DNA from: Azospirillum sp. TSO22-1
GTDB lineage: Bacteria > Pseudomonadota > Alphaproteobacteria > Azospirillales > Azospirillaceae
Length of the DNA stretch: 64,000 bases
Reading direction: 5' to 3'
Assembly (NCBI RefSeq): GCF_003116015.1
Contig: NZ_LGQZ01000010.1
Location: 1 to 64,000 of the forward strand
The first letter of the stretch is position 1, and every line of letters begins with the position of its first letter. Position numbers and translations under genes: made by a program. Below are positions 38,187-49,125 of the stretch, piece after piece. The notes beneath the pieces are model-generated. The model made no database searches and was not told the origin of the DNA. It saw only the letters and a program-made list of their open reading frames with translations.

Positions 38187-38954
38187 TCAAGCCACCAGCC
38201 GCCATGCCATCCAGCCGAGCACCCCGGCGTTGACCGCCATGATCACCGGGGCGGCGCGCGCCATCGCGGTGCGCCAGGTGCGGCCGGCGAGGTGGCCGGC
38301 GAGGCCGACCGCCAGCAGGCTCGGCACCGTGCCCAGCGCGAACGCCGCCATGCCGAGCGCGCCGCTCAGCGCGCTGCCGCTCGCCGCCGCCACGGCGATG
38401 GCGCCGTACAGCAGTCCGCAGGGAATGAAGCCGAGCGCGACGCCGAGGCCGTAGCCGCGCCAGCCCGTCGGGTTGCCGAACAGCGGCCGGGCGACGCGCG
38501 ACACGCGCTCGCCCCACCAGCGGCGCAGCCGCCCCTCACCCTGCGGCAGCCACGCCGACAGGCCCTTTACTGCATAGCCCAGGAAGAACAGCGCCGCGAA
38601 CGCCAGCAGCGCCACCGACACCCAGCGCAGCCCCGGCAGCGCCCCGACATGCCCGGCCACCAGCGCCGCCACGGCGCCGAGCAGCGCGTAGGTGGTGGTG
38701 CGGCCGAGGTGATAAGGCAGCACCGCGGCGCCGGTCAGCCGGTGCAGCTCGCTCATCCGCGCCACTGGCACCTGCTCCAGGCGCGCGGTGACCTGCGCCA
38801 GCACGAAGGGGCCGCACATGCCGGCGCAGTGCGTGGTGCCGCCGACCAGCCCGGCGGTGAGCAGCGCCAGCAGCAGGCCGCCGTCGCGGTCGATCACCAC
38901 CGTGCAGTGGTTGAGCCCGGCCTGGAGCAGCGAAAGCGCGGAGGAGACGTCCAT
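38187..38954 (-). CDS. Sulfite exporter TauE/SafE-family membrane protein
   Basis: 255 residues with about six membrane helices. The family signature THCAGMCGPFVLA (about 41-53) and GVALGFIPCGLLYGAIAVAA are present. Proteins of this cysteine-containing subgroup are often encoded with cytochrome oxidase assembly genes and have been linked to copper delivery. An FNR-like box lies about 40 nt upstream and a CydP-like gene follows on the same strand upstream. Confidence 0.9.
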   Translation of the reverse strand: MDVSSALSLLQAGLNHCTVVIDRDGGLLLALLTAGLVGGTTHCAGMCGPFVLAQVTARLEQVPVARMSELHRLTGAAVLPYHLGRTTTYALLGAVAALVAGHVGALPGLRWVSVALLAFAALFFLGYAVKGLSAWLPQGEGRLRRWWGERVSRVARPLFGNPTGWRGYGLGVALGFIPCGLLYGAIAVAAASGSALSGALGMAAFALGTVPSLLAVGLAGHLAGRTWRTAMARAAPVIMAVNAGVLGWMAWRLVA

Positions 38955-38989
38955 GCGCGGATAGATAGGGTGCCCCAGCCCGCTTGCCT

Positions 38990-39003
38990 ATGACCTGAAT
39001 CAA
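38990..39003. promoter_or_regulatory. FNR/FixK-like site upstream of the SafE-like gene
   Basis: On the minus strand the sequence is TTGATTCAGGTCAT, seven of eight informative bases of TTGA-N6-TCAA. Its centre is about 42 nt before the SafE-like ATG, a normal distance for an FNR-activated promoter. The gene family is commonly oxygen-regulated. Confidence 0.4.
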
Positions 39004-39015
39004 CAGGCTTTTCTG

Positions 39016-39195
39016 TTATACGTGCCCGCCGGTCTGCGGCACCTCGTGCACCTCGACGGGGTGGCTGGTGTGGCGGGCGAGGATCTCGCGCGCCAGCCGC
39101 TCGCGCCCGGCATCGCGCAGGCTGACCCACAGCAGGATGCCGCCCTTGCCCAGCTGGTCGCGCAACGGTTCCGCACGCCGGTCGGAGGTTCCGTC
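39016..39195 (-). pseudogene. C-terminal fragment of a stress-protein-like gene
   Basis: An open segment without a credible start encodes LGKGGILLWVSLRDAGRERL and ILARHTSHPVEVHEVP, resembling the C-terminal end of membrane proteins in which a GGxLLWVRxxD strand and a HxxxxVxVHEIP tail close the protein. The rest of such a gene is missing upstream, where a CydP-like gene ends. I read it as a remnant; a TTG start at 39165 could in principle make a 49-residue protein. Confidence 0.45.
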
Positions 39196-39340
39196 AACGT
39201 TGGATGGTGACGGCCGGCTGGGCGACGGCGCCGCGCGGCTCCGGCATGGAGGACAGGAACCACCACAGGCCGAAGCCGATCAGCACGGCCTTGACGGCGA
39301 CGAACAGGGCGACGTGGCGGGCGAGAGGATTGCGCAGCAT
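39194..39340 (-). CDS. cydP: CydP-like small cytochrome oxidase-associated membrane protein
   Basis: 48 residues from the ATG at 39340. The N-terminal MLRNPLARHVALFVAVKAVL leads into a membrane helix ending LIGFGLWWFLSS, then a short periplasmic tail. The RxPLxRxxAxxxxxKxxLxxxxWW pattern is that of CydP, a small subunit associated with cytochrome bd oxidase. No cydAB genes are here. The neighbouring SafE-like gene and FNR-like box fit a respiratory setting. The gene is too short for routine calling. Confidence 0.6.
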   Translation of the reverse strand: MLRNPLARHVALFVAVKAVLIGFGLWWFLSSMPEPRGAVAQPAVTIQR

Positions 39341-39408
39341 GGTCTGGTCTTCGGTGGCCGGCTTTGACTAATATGCGCCGACTGTTCGAGCGTTGAAAGG
39401 AGAGCGAC

Positions 39409-39957
39409 GTGAAGCGACTGGTCCTGGCTGGCCTGCTGGCCTGCGGGCTCGCGGCGACGGCGCACGCGGAGATCAACATCCTGGCCGCCCCCGACCTGGT
39501 GAAGGCGGTGACCAGCAACGACCTGGGCCTCGCCCGCCAGCAGCTGATGCGCGGTGAGAACCCCAACGTCGCCGACATCGGCGGCCGCACGCCGCTGATC
39601 CATTCGATCGTCGCGGGCTTTCCGGACATGGCGAAGCTGCTGCTGGACGGCGGTGCCCGGCCGGACCGCGCCGACCGCACCGGCAACCCGCCGATGTACT
39701 TCGCCGCCGAGGGCGGCAACCTGGACATGGTCGAGCTGCTGCTCGCCAAGGGGGCCAAGCCGGACCAGGAGAACAAGCAGGGCGTCACGCCGCTGATGGT
39801 CGCCGCGCGCAGCGGCAAGGCCGACGTGGTGGAGCGCTTGCTGAAGGCCGGCGCGAAGCCCGACCGTTCCGACTTTACCGGCCGCGACGCGCTGAGCTGG
39901 GCGCAGGAGAGCCGCAACTCGCGCGTCGCCACCCTGCTGCGCCAAGCCAAGCGCTGA
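39409..39957 (+). CDS. Exported ankyrin-repeat protein
   Basis: 182 residues with a signal peptide (MKRLVLAGLLACGLAATAHA) and about four ankyrin repeats (about 60-175), e.g. GGRTPLIHSIVAGFPDMAKL, EGGNLDMVELLLAKGAKPDQ and KQGVTPLMVAARSGKADVVE. A periplasmic binding scaffold; partner unknown. GAAAGGAGAG precedes the GTG/ATG region at 39409. The CobD-like gene starts 10 nt after the stop. Confidence 0.9.
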   Translation: MKRLVLAGLLACGLAATAHAEINILAAPDLVKAVTSNDLGLARQQLMRGENPNVADIGGRTPLIHSIVAGFPDMAKLLLDGGARPDRADRTGNPPMYFAAEGGNLDMVELLLAKGAKPDQENKQGVTPLMVAARSGKADVVERLLKAGAKPDRSDFTGRDALSWAQESRNSRVATLLRQAKR

Positions 39958-39967
39958 CCGTCCCGCG

Positions 39968-40957
39968 ATGGTCGGCACGCTGTTCGGAGGCTTCGGCGGT
40001 CCGGCCACGCCGGTCCTCCTGCTGATCGGCCTGCTGCTGGACGCGGCGGCCGGTCATTGGATCGGCCGTGTGCTGGGCGACCCGTCGGCGTTGTCGGCGC
40101 GCGTCTGCGGCCTGCTCGACCGCCGGATCAACCGGCCGGAGCGCGGCGACACCGCGCTGATGATGCGCGGCGCGGTCGTGGTGCTGGCGCTGCTGCTGGC
40201 GGCGCTGCTGCTCGGCCTCGCGGTCGAGTGGGCCGGCGGCCAGCCGCAGGGATGGATCCTCGAGCTGGTGGTGGTGCTGGCCTGCGTGCGCGGTCGCGCC
40301 GCCTGGGTGCGGGTGCGCGCCGTGCGCCGGGCTCTGGAGGACGGCGGCCTGGCCGCCGCGCGCATGGAGGTGGCGGCGATGACCCGCCGGCCGATCCAGG
40401 GCCTGGACGAGCACGGCGTCGTCCGCGCCGCCGTCGAGCATGCCGCAAAGGCCTTCGACCGCAGGGTGGTGGCACCCGCCTTCTGGTACCTGCTGCTCGG
40501 CGTGCCGGGGATGCTGGCCTGGGCCTTCATCGACGGCGCCGACCGCGCGCTCGGCCACCCCGGCGTGCGGCACGAGCGCTTCGGCCACACCGCGGCGCGG
40601 CTGGACGACGCGCTGAACGCCATTCCGGCGCGGCTGGCCGGCGTGCTGCTGGCGCTGGCCGCCCCTTTCCTCGGCACCGCCAGCGTGGGTGGCGCCTTCC
40701 GGACGCTCGGCCGCGACGCCGGCAAGCACCCGTCCTTCAACATGGGCTGGCCGGTGGCGGCGACCGCCGGCGCGCTCGACCTGGCGCTCGGTGGTCCGCA
40801 CCGCGACGGCGGCGTCACCGTGGACGAGCCGTGGATCGGCCGCGGCAAGGCCCGCGCCACCGCCGCCGACATCGGCCGCGTGCTGGGGCTGACGGCGCTG
40901 GGCGACCTGCTGGTGGTGCTGGTGGCCGGGCTGCTGACGGTGGCGACGGCGCTGTAG
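39968..40957 (+). CDS. CobD/CbiB-like cobalamin biosynthesis membrane protein
   Basis: 329 residues with several membrane helices. LLLIGLLLDAAAGHWIGRVL, RRPIQGLDEHGVVRAAVEHA, VVAPAFWYLLLGVPGMLAW and HPSFNMGWPVAATAGALDL follow the CobD/CbiB layout (adenosylcobinamide-phosphate synthase). It is divergent from the typical signature (usual AENxxDGVVAPLF is here AAKAFDRRVVAPAFW), so it may be a paralogue with another role. No other cobalamin gene is nearby. Confidence 0.78.
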   Translation: MVGTLFGGFGGPATPVLLLIGLLLDAAAGHWIGRVLGDPSALSARVCGLLDRRINRPERGDTALMMRGAVVVLALLLAALLLGLAVEWAGGQPQGWILELVVVLACVRGRAAWVRVRAVRRALEDGGLAAARMEVAAMTRRPIQGLDEHGVVRAAVEHAAKAFDRRVVAPAFWYLLLGVPGMLAWAFIDGADRALGHPGVRHERFGHTAARLDDALNAIPARLAGVLLALAAPFLGTASVGGAFRTLGRDAGKHPSFNMGWPVAATAGALDLALGGPHRDGGVTVDEPWIGRGKARATAADIGRVLGLTALGDLLVVLVAGLLTVATAL

Positions 40958-40960
40958 GCG

Positions 40961-41419
40961 CTATTTGACGAGCATCTTCTCGATCAGCACGTCCTTGACC
41001 ATGTCCTGCCCGGTCTCGGTCCGCACGGCGCGGGCCACCGACCGTTTGACGAGGCTGGCCGAACCGGGGCCGAGCAATTCTTCCGGCTCGTGCTGGCGGA
41101 TGTCGTCGTAGAGGCGGTCGATGATGCGGCGGCTGTAGCGGTCGGCGACCTCGGCGCTGGCCCGGGGCTTCAGCTCCAGCGTCACCTTCAGGTCCATGGA
41201 GCGGGCGCCGCCGAGGTTCAGCTCCATCTCCGGCAGCGCGGCGAAGTTGCCCCTGGCGCCCATCATGGTGACGATGCGCTTCTGCTGGGTGGCGCGCTGG
41301 TACATGCTGGTGCCGGCCCAGCCGAGCGCCGCCAGGGTGGCCAGCACGGCGATCATGAACAGCACGAGCCGGGCGGCGGAGTGGTCGTGGTTGTGGGGGC
41401 GGCGGCGAGTGCGGGCCAT
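40961..41419 (-). CDS. FliL-family flagellar basal-body-associated protein
   Basis: 152 residues. A basic N-terminal tail, one membrane helix (about 17-36), and a periplasmic FliL-like domain with MELNLGGARSMDLKVTLELK, RRIIDRLYDDIRQHEPEELL and TETGQDMVKDVLIEKMLVK. FliL modulates the flagellar stator; no other flagellar gene is here, so it may be an extra paralogue. Confidence 0.8.
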   Translation of the reverse strand: MARTRRRPHNHDHSAARLVLFMIAVLATLAALGWAGTSMYQRATQQKRIVTMMGARGNFAALPEMELNLGGARSMDLKVTLELKPRASAEVADRYSRRIIDRLYDDIRQHEPEELLGPGSASLVKRSVARAVRTETGQDMVKDVLIEKMLVK

Positions 41420-41481
41420 GCGGCACCTCCCGGGCCTTGGTGGCCGGTCGAGGTCCAGCTTAGCCCCTTTCCGTTAAAGGA

Positions 41482-41892
41482 TTATTCCCGTCGGGGCGCG
41501 TCGCGCAGCGCGTCGCGGATCTCCTCCAGCAGCACCTCCTGTCGGGGCGGCGGCTTGGGCTGGCTGCGCTGGAAGCGGTTGACCTGCTTTACGATGACGA
41601 ACAGCGCCAGCGAGACGATGAGGAAGTTCAGCACGGCGTTGAGGAACTTGCCGTAGTTGATGGTCGCCGCCCCGGCCGCCTGCGCCGCGGCAAGGCTGTC
41701 GTACCGGCCGCCCGACAGGTTGATGAAGTGGCTGGAGAAGTCCAGCCCGCCGGTGAGCCAGCCGATGGGCGGCGTCAGCATGTCCTGCACCAGCGAGTTG
41801 ACGACGCCGGTGAAGGCGGCGCCGATGATGATGCCGACCGCCAGTTCGACCACGTTGCCGCGGCTGATGAACGCCTTGAATTCCTCGATCAT
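41482..41892 (-). CDS. mscL: Large-conductance mechanosensitive channel
   Basis: 136 residues, the full MscL length. The signature EEFKAFISRGNVVELAVGII and GAAFTGVVNSLVQDMLTPPI (first membrane helix), a loop, the second helix NAVLNFLIVSLALFVIV, and the cytoplasmic helix EVLLEEIRDALRDAP. It releases solutes under hypo-osmotic shock. AGGAGG precedes the ATG at 41892. Confidence 0.97.
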   Translation of the reverse strand: MIEEFKAFISRGNVVELAVGIIIGAAFTGVVNSLVQDMLTPPIGWLTGGLDFSSHFINLSGGRYDSLAAAQAAGAATINYGKFLNAVLNFLIVSLALFVIVKQVNRFQRSQPKPPPRQEVLLEEIRDALRDAPRRE

Positions 41893-41992
41893 GCCCCACC
41901 TCCTGTCCGCAAGGAGGAAACGGTAGCGTGACGGTGGCAGATCCCGGCGCGCTCTTCCGAGGCGCACACAAAGAGGTGTAAGCTGCCGGGTG

Positions 41993-42784
41993 ATGAAGCC
42001 GTTCTCCTGGTGCCGCCGCCTGCTGCCGGTCACAATCCTGCTCGCCGCCGCGGCTGCCGCCCAGGCCGGGGAGACATTCGACGCGGGCACGGCGTGGCGC
42101 GGCAATGTTGTCCGCGATGGCAACGGCAGATTGGAGAGCTGCGCGGCGATGCGCGAGTTCGACGATGACAGCGTGCTGTCCTTCGCGCTGACCCGCGAGC
42201 AGGACTTCTTCATGATCGTCAGCAATCCGCGCACCCGCGTGCCGCCGGGCGGTGTGTTCAGCGTGCGGTACATGGTGGACAACGGTGTCGTCTATCAGGC
42301 ACCGGCCGAGGCGATGCGACAGAGCGTCGTCGTCGACCTGCCGGACGGCGCCGCGCTCAGGGAACTGCTGAGCAACGGCAACTGGCTGTACCTGAACGAA
42401 CTCGGCGACGTCGGCTATTCCCTCCAGGGGGCAAAGCAGAGCCTGCGCGCCATGGCGGACTGCGTGGCGCGCCAACTGGCGGCGGAGAATGCGCCGGCCA
42501 GGGTGGAGCCGGCGATCGCGGCTGCTCCGGCCCCCGGTGGCGTCGTGGTGGAGTTGGACACCTATGACGTCGAGGAGCGGGCGCGCGCAGACTGGCTGCA
42601 CATGAAGACGGTGATGGGAGGATTGCTCGACGGCCGCGAGCCGCTGTTCCTGACGCGCACGCGCAGCAAGGACGGCCGCACCTTCACCGTGCTGCACGTC
42701 GGCGGCTTCGCCGGCCGCGACGAGGCGGAACGTTTCTGCGCGGCGATGAAGGCCAGGAAGCGGGAGTGTTGGACGAAGCGATAA
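41993..42784 (+). CDS. Exported protein with C-terminal SPOR-like domain
   Basis: 263 residues with a signal peptide (about 1-27). A central region has SCAAMREFDDDSVLSFALTR and VFSVRYMVDNGVVYQA, which resembles the invasion-associated-locus-B-type fold of periplasmic proteins. The C-terminal 75 residues (LFLTRTRSKDGRTFTVLHVG and AERFCAAMKARKRECW) look like a SPOR domain. It would act in the periplasm. It ends eight bases before the stop of the AT-rich kinase-like gene. Confidence 0.8.
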   Translation: MKPFSWCRRLLPVTILLAAAAAAQAGETFDAGTAWRGNVVRDGNGRLESCAAMREFDDDSVLSFALTREQDFFMIVSNPRTRVPPGGVFSVRYMVDNGVVYQAPAEAMRQSVVVDLPDGAALRELLSNGNWLYLNELGDVGYSLQGAKQSLRAMADCVARQLAAENAPARVEPAIAAAPAPGGVVVELDTYDVEERARADWLHMKTVMGGLLDGREPLFLTRTRSKDGRTFTVLHVGGFAGRDEAERFCAAMKARKRECWTKR

Positions 42785-42792
42785 CGTCTACG

Positions 42793-43632
42793 TCAAACTA
42801 AATATCGCTCCTTCCTTCCAATAATTGTCAGGATCGGTTCAAGGCGATTGTGGTATATCTCCGTTAATTCATTTATTTTGTTTGTATCATACAGGCATAA
42901 ATTTATCTGACGATCCTCTATTATTTCTATTGATTGTTTATCTAGAAAAAAATTTTGCCCAGGTCCATCAATTCTATTTCGCATGATATGCTTCAATTCG
43001 CTTATATCAATGTGTGATGGGACCTCAGATCCAAACCCAATATATCGCCATATTTTCTCTATCCAAGAAGCGTAAGATTTGAATACTACGAAATCAACCT
43101 GATGATTTGCTGCAATTGCACAGCCCAACGCGTCGGTAGACATGGATTTGGAAGACGGGCGAGCAACATAACACACAGAGTCATCGCGACTCGCTTCAGC
43201 GCATTCCGATATATCGACGAGCTTAGGGTGGATACGCACACCCCGCGCGCCCAATGCCTTCATAACAATCTCCGAGTATATTTGTGACATCTCAACACCA
43301 ATTCTCTGCTGCTCTTGAGCACTAAATCCCAATCGACGGGCTAAATCAATGAACATAAACGCGCCAGTTCCGCCGGCAACAATCCATAATTTTAGATTCG
43401 GAATTCTGGACAGTTCATTGCAGGCGTTATATAAATTATCCAAAGCAGTGGTGTCGATACCATAGTTTCTGTATTGCTTAAAGTCATAGATTTCTCCCTC
43501 CGCCTTTATCGATTCAAACGTATGATCATATAGCAGATTCCGTACTGGGGCAGACCCCATATCTTTGATCTGACCAAAGCCACCAATTTTAAGCACGATA
43601 TGATTCCACCCACGGACTGAGAAAATTGGCAC
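42793..43632 (-). CDS. Amino-acid-kinase-fold protein in an AT-rich insert
   Basis: 279 residues from a GTG at 43632, with GGAGA six bases upstream. The fold of the amino-acid kinase/UMP kinase group is suggested by IVLKIGGFGQIKDMG (N-terminal KIGG loop), LKLWIVAGGTGAFMFIDLAR (second Gly-rich loop), a central helix with QYSEIVMKALGARG-like sequence, and SMSTDALGCAIAANHQVDFV (the TDxxAxxxAxxxxAD segment). The nucleotide-binding signature is recognisable but diverged, and I cannot assign a substrate. Base composition and codon use are far more AT-rich than the flanks. The Nudix gene lies 114 nt upstream on the same strand, so the two probably form a cassette. Confidence 0.78.
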   Translation of the reverse strand: MPIFSVRGWNHIVLKIGGFGQIKDMGSAPVRNLLYDHTFESIKAEGEIYDFKQYRNYGIDTTALDNLYNACNELSRIPNLKLWIVAGGTGAFMFIDLARRLGFSAQEQQRIGVEMSQIYSEIVMKALGARGVRIHPKLVDISECAEASRDDSVCYVARPSSKSMSTDALGCAIAANHQVDFVVFKSYASWIEKIWRYIGFGSEVPSHIDISELKHIMRNRIDGPGQNFFLDKQSIEIIEDRQINLCLYDTNKINELTEIYHNRLEPILTIIGRKERYLV

Positions 43633-43746
43633 AAAACTCTCCGTGTGATTACATAATTTCCGAATTCACCATTGTCTCTGCGCAAAGGCTCCACATTTCA
43701 CAAATTCACGCGTGCGAAACTCTTAGGGAAGCACAGGACGGCAATA

Positions 43747-45729
43747 TTAAGCATTGCCTTTTCCATGATTTATTTCTATTAAGCCCTTCTCCGCTCGGCT
43801 AGCTTCATGAATTGTGTCGCCCCCAATCTTCGATCTTCTTCCTGGGGAGCGCTTTGCCGCGATAAGCCCCAGGTCAGATAGTATTTGTTTGCATACATCA
43901 GTCAAATCAAGGGACGATATCTCCTCCAACGAGAACCATCGTACATCTGCAACCTCGTCGTCCCCCGGCTTTATATCGCCAGTCGCTCCATCAGCGTAGA
44001 AAACATACCAGCGATGTTTGGTTACTTCATGCCGGCACGTGTCGTCGATCAAATCATGATACCTAATCAATGCCAGCTTTTCTGCGTCTATACCTATCTC
44101 TTCCTTTATCTCTCGTCGCATCGCATCCAAAGGGGTTTCGTTTTGATGCAAGTGTCCTGCAACAATACTGAATTTTCCTTGATAGTAAGGTTTGGCTTTC
44201 TTTATCAAAAGAAGTTTTCCGTTCTGGGTGAAAATGGCGCCAACTGACACATGAAATTTTCTTCCATTCTGCGCAATTTGCAAATATGGCTCGTCCTCAT
44301 CCGCCAGTGATCGCTCAAGGTAAGGATAGTGATCATCGCAATATGGTGCGCCAACTCCTCTTTCATGAAACAAATTTACGTTAAATAGTTCTGTGAAAAA
44401 GTGACTATACATCCAATTCAATTTTTCAATGTAAATTTGATCCTGCAAAACGAGCTTAGAGTGCAGTTGTGCGCAAATTTTTCCAAAACGACTCCTATCA
44501 ATACCGTGGAGAATCGCCCACCAATAAAACTCGATGAGAGAGCGATCTATCAAATGATAATATCCATCCCCTCTTATCTCAACTTCGCGTGCCTTCTCTT
44601 CCTTAAAATTCTCAAGATAGCGAACCAAATCCCTCAATATAGAGGTATCCCGTAACTCATAGCCGAAGCGATATAGGTTGTTGGCAAACCGAAGCCCACC
44701 AACTTTTATCTGCGCATAACCTCTGTTCTGCAGAAGCACTACTTTTATATCAGGATAGGCTTTGCTATACAGAGAAACACTGAGCTTATCCGGGTGTGCA
44801 TCGCAATGAGCGCGCAACCAGCGGATGGCAGAAATTATCTTCAATATTCTGCGAAGGCGATCTCCTTCCATATCCTGATACAGAAACTGATCGCGTGGAA
44901 TCGCGAAAGATGGCACCTCATATTCGATGGAAAGGCTCTCGAGTGAACTGTCCGATATGATAAGCGGGCTGACAAGGAAGAAATTTATCCTAGATATTCC
45001 ATTTTTGTTTCTCTCGAATACCCCCCTAGACCCATCGGATACCTGCGATGTGGCGCTCAAATACCAAATTGCTTCTTGTTGCAATCCGTTTGCTTCGCTA
45101 TCAAGCTGCAGTTCTCCTGCATCTTCAGGGAGCCGCACGCCAATGAATCCAGCGTGCTTTTCGATAATTTCGTCTGCCAGGGTAGAGCACCTCTCCCTTG
45201 GGAAGCCAAGCCCCATCAGCGACCGAATTAAAAGGATCTTCTGGTAGCTGCGGGCGTTTGAGGCCCTAAGCGCCAGTATACCAATGTCCTTTCTTTTCAG
45301 GTCAGGAGAAAAGGCGAGCTTTTTCCAGCACTTGCTGATTAGCAGAAGAAGCATCGCGGCTTCGATGCTGTCGGCTGCATCGACGCGGGTTGGGGTGATA
45401 ATCCCAGGAAATGGCTCCCTGACACGCAGACCAACAAGAGATAACAATAGAGAGTCGCCTTTGAATAACCTTTCCAAATACGAATTGAGCTCGTCACTAT
45501 TGCCCGTAAGTTCGGCGCCTTCAAATAAAGAAAGAATCTTTCGAAAACGCGCCCGTTTTGTAAAGAGATTTGCCGCAACACTGAACGCTGGAATCAGGAG
45601 GGATAAAACAGTGCCTAAAATGACAAGGAAAATATCCTTGTACGTTGGCGCGGCAACGGCAAGGTAAATCAAAGCGCCGCTTATCAACAGGCCAATCGCC
45701 AACGTGCGACTTGCTTGGACATTGCCCAT
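43747..45729 (-). CDS. Membrane-anchored Nudix-domain protein with large unknown middle region
   Basis: 660 residues from the ATG at 45729. Two membrane helices (about 9-28 and 33-55) anchor it. Residues 60-480 match nothing I recognise; a segment with INFFLVSPLIISDSSLESLS and KVVLLQNRGYAQIKVGGLRF has alternating strands reminiscent of a PLD-like or similar alpha/beta domain. The Nudix domain (about 490-605) has a complete box, GHLHQNETPLDAMRREIKEE then IG (GX5EX7REUXEEXGU). It should cleave a nucleoside-diphosphate derivative. Strongly AT-rich, like its downstream partner. Confidence 0.85.
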   Translation of the reverse strand: MGNVQASRTLAIGLLISGALIYLAVAAPTYKDIFLVILGTVLSLLIPAFSVAANLFTKRARFRKILSLFEGAELTGNSDELNSYLERLFKGDSLLLSLVGLRVREPFPGIITPTRVDAADSIEAAMLLLLISKCWKKLAFSPDLKRKDIGILALRASNARSYQKILLIRSLMGLGFPRERCSTLADEIIEKHAGFIGVRLPEDAGELQLDSEANGLQQEAIWYLSATSQVSDGSRGVFERNKNGISRINFFLVSPLIISDSSLESLSIEYEVPSFAIPRDQFLYQDMEGDRLRRILKIISAIRWLRAHCDAHPDKLSVSLYSKAYPDIKVVLLQNRGYAQIKVGGLRFANNLYRFGYELRDTSILRDLVRYLENFKEEKAREVEIRGDGYYHLIDRSLIEFYWWAILHGIDRSRFGKICAQLHSKLVLQDQIYIEKLNWMYSHFFTELFNVNLFHERGVGAPYCDDHYPYLERSLADEDEPYLQIAQNGRKFHVSVGAIFTQNGKLLLIKKAKPYYQGKFSIVAGHLHQNETPLDAMRREIKEEIGIDAEKLALIRYHDLIDDTCRHEVTKHRWYVFYADGATGDIKPGDDEVADVRWFSLEEISSLDLTDVCKQILSDLGLIAAKRSPGRRSKIGGDTIHEASRAEKGLIEINHGKGNA

Positions 45730-46112
45730 AAAAACGCCCCACCAAATCACAAAAGCAGGAACAACAATGGACGAGCCCCCCCCCGCCGACGCGTGCCCAT
45801 GTCACGAGGGCATCACGTCAAAGCAGGTAGATGATCCACCCTAGCATATCCGGCGAAGAGGCGCACGAGGGATATACCACCGCCAAGACGGTCCCGTGGC
45901 CGGGCAGGTGTAGCCGGCAGCCAAGCCGCTTGGCCATGACTATGGAAAAGTATGGTGCGTCGGCGTTTCGGCTCGACAGTACGAAGCCGTGAGAGGCGGT
46001 CAACCGATCGTGAGGAGCGCTGCGCGCCTGCCTTCGGAGCGCATGAGAAAGCGGCGCCTGATTATCGAGGGGGGCATCGGCCCCCTCTCGAGTCGGATGT
46101 CCTGTGGCGCCT
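45730..46112. other. Boundary between the AT-rich insert and secA
   Basis: No gene is supported here. The composition changes back to high GC at about 45770. The only structure I see is the hairpin at 46066-46090 behind secA. I see no direct repeat or tRNA marking the insertion edge. Confidence 0.45.
46066..46090 (-). terminator. Hairpin downstream of secA
   Basis: CGAGGGGGGC and GGCCCCCTCTCG pair with a 4-base loop (one bulge) 23 nt beyond the secA stop. There is no clear U-tract, so termination is plausible but not certain. Confidence 0.5.
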
Positions 46113-48818
<2,706 letters not shown>

Positions 48819-49125
48819 GAAAACCTCAGGTAAACGGACAGAGCAGGACCTGCTTCGAACGGCTGTCACATAGGACCGTTGCCGGGGCGTGTCAACGAGA
48901 CCCGTCGGCCGGAATCCCTGCCACGAAGCGGCCACACCTTAGTGCAAGCCTCGGACTTCTCCAACGGAACTTTGGGGCGAAAGCGCGGCACGTCGGCGCA
49001 ACCGACCTTGCCGAGCGGGGTTGAGCCATGCTTAATCGGTCCCAAATACCCGGGCGCGGGGTGCCGGCGGACGGCCCCGCGCCGACTCCTCGACCAAACT
49101 CCGCCCGGAAGGAATAGGGATTTCC
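48819..49125. other. Divergent promoter region of secA and the isomerase gene
   Basis: About 300 bases without a gene. It must hold both promoters. I see no recognisable regulatory element or secM-like leader peptide. Confidence 0.4.
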
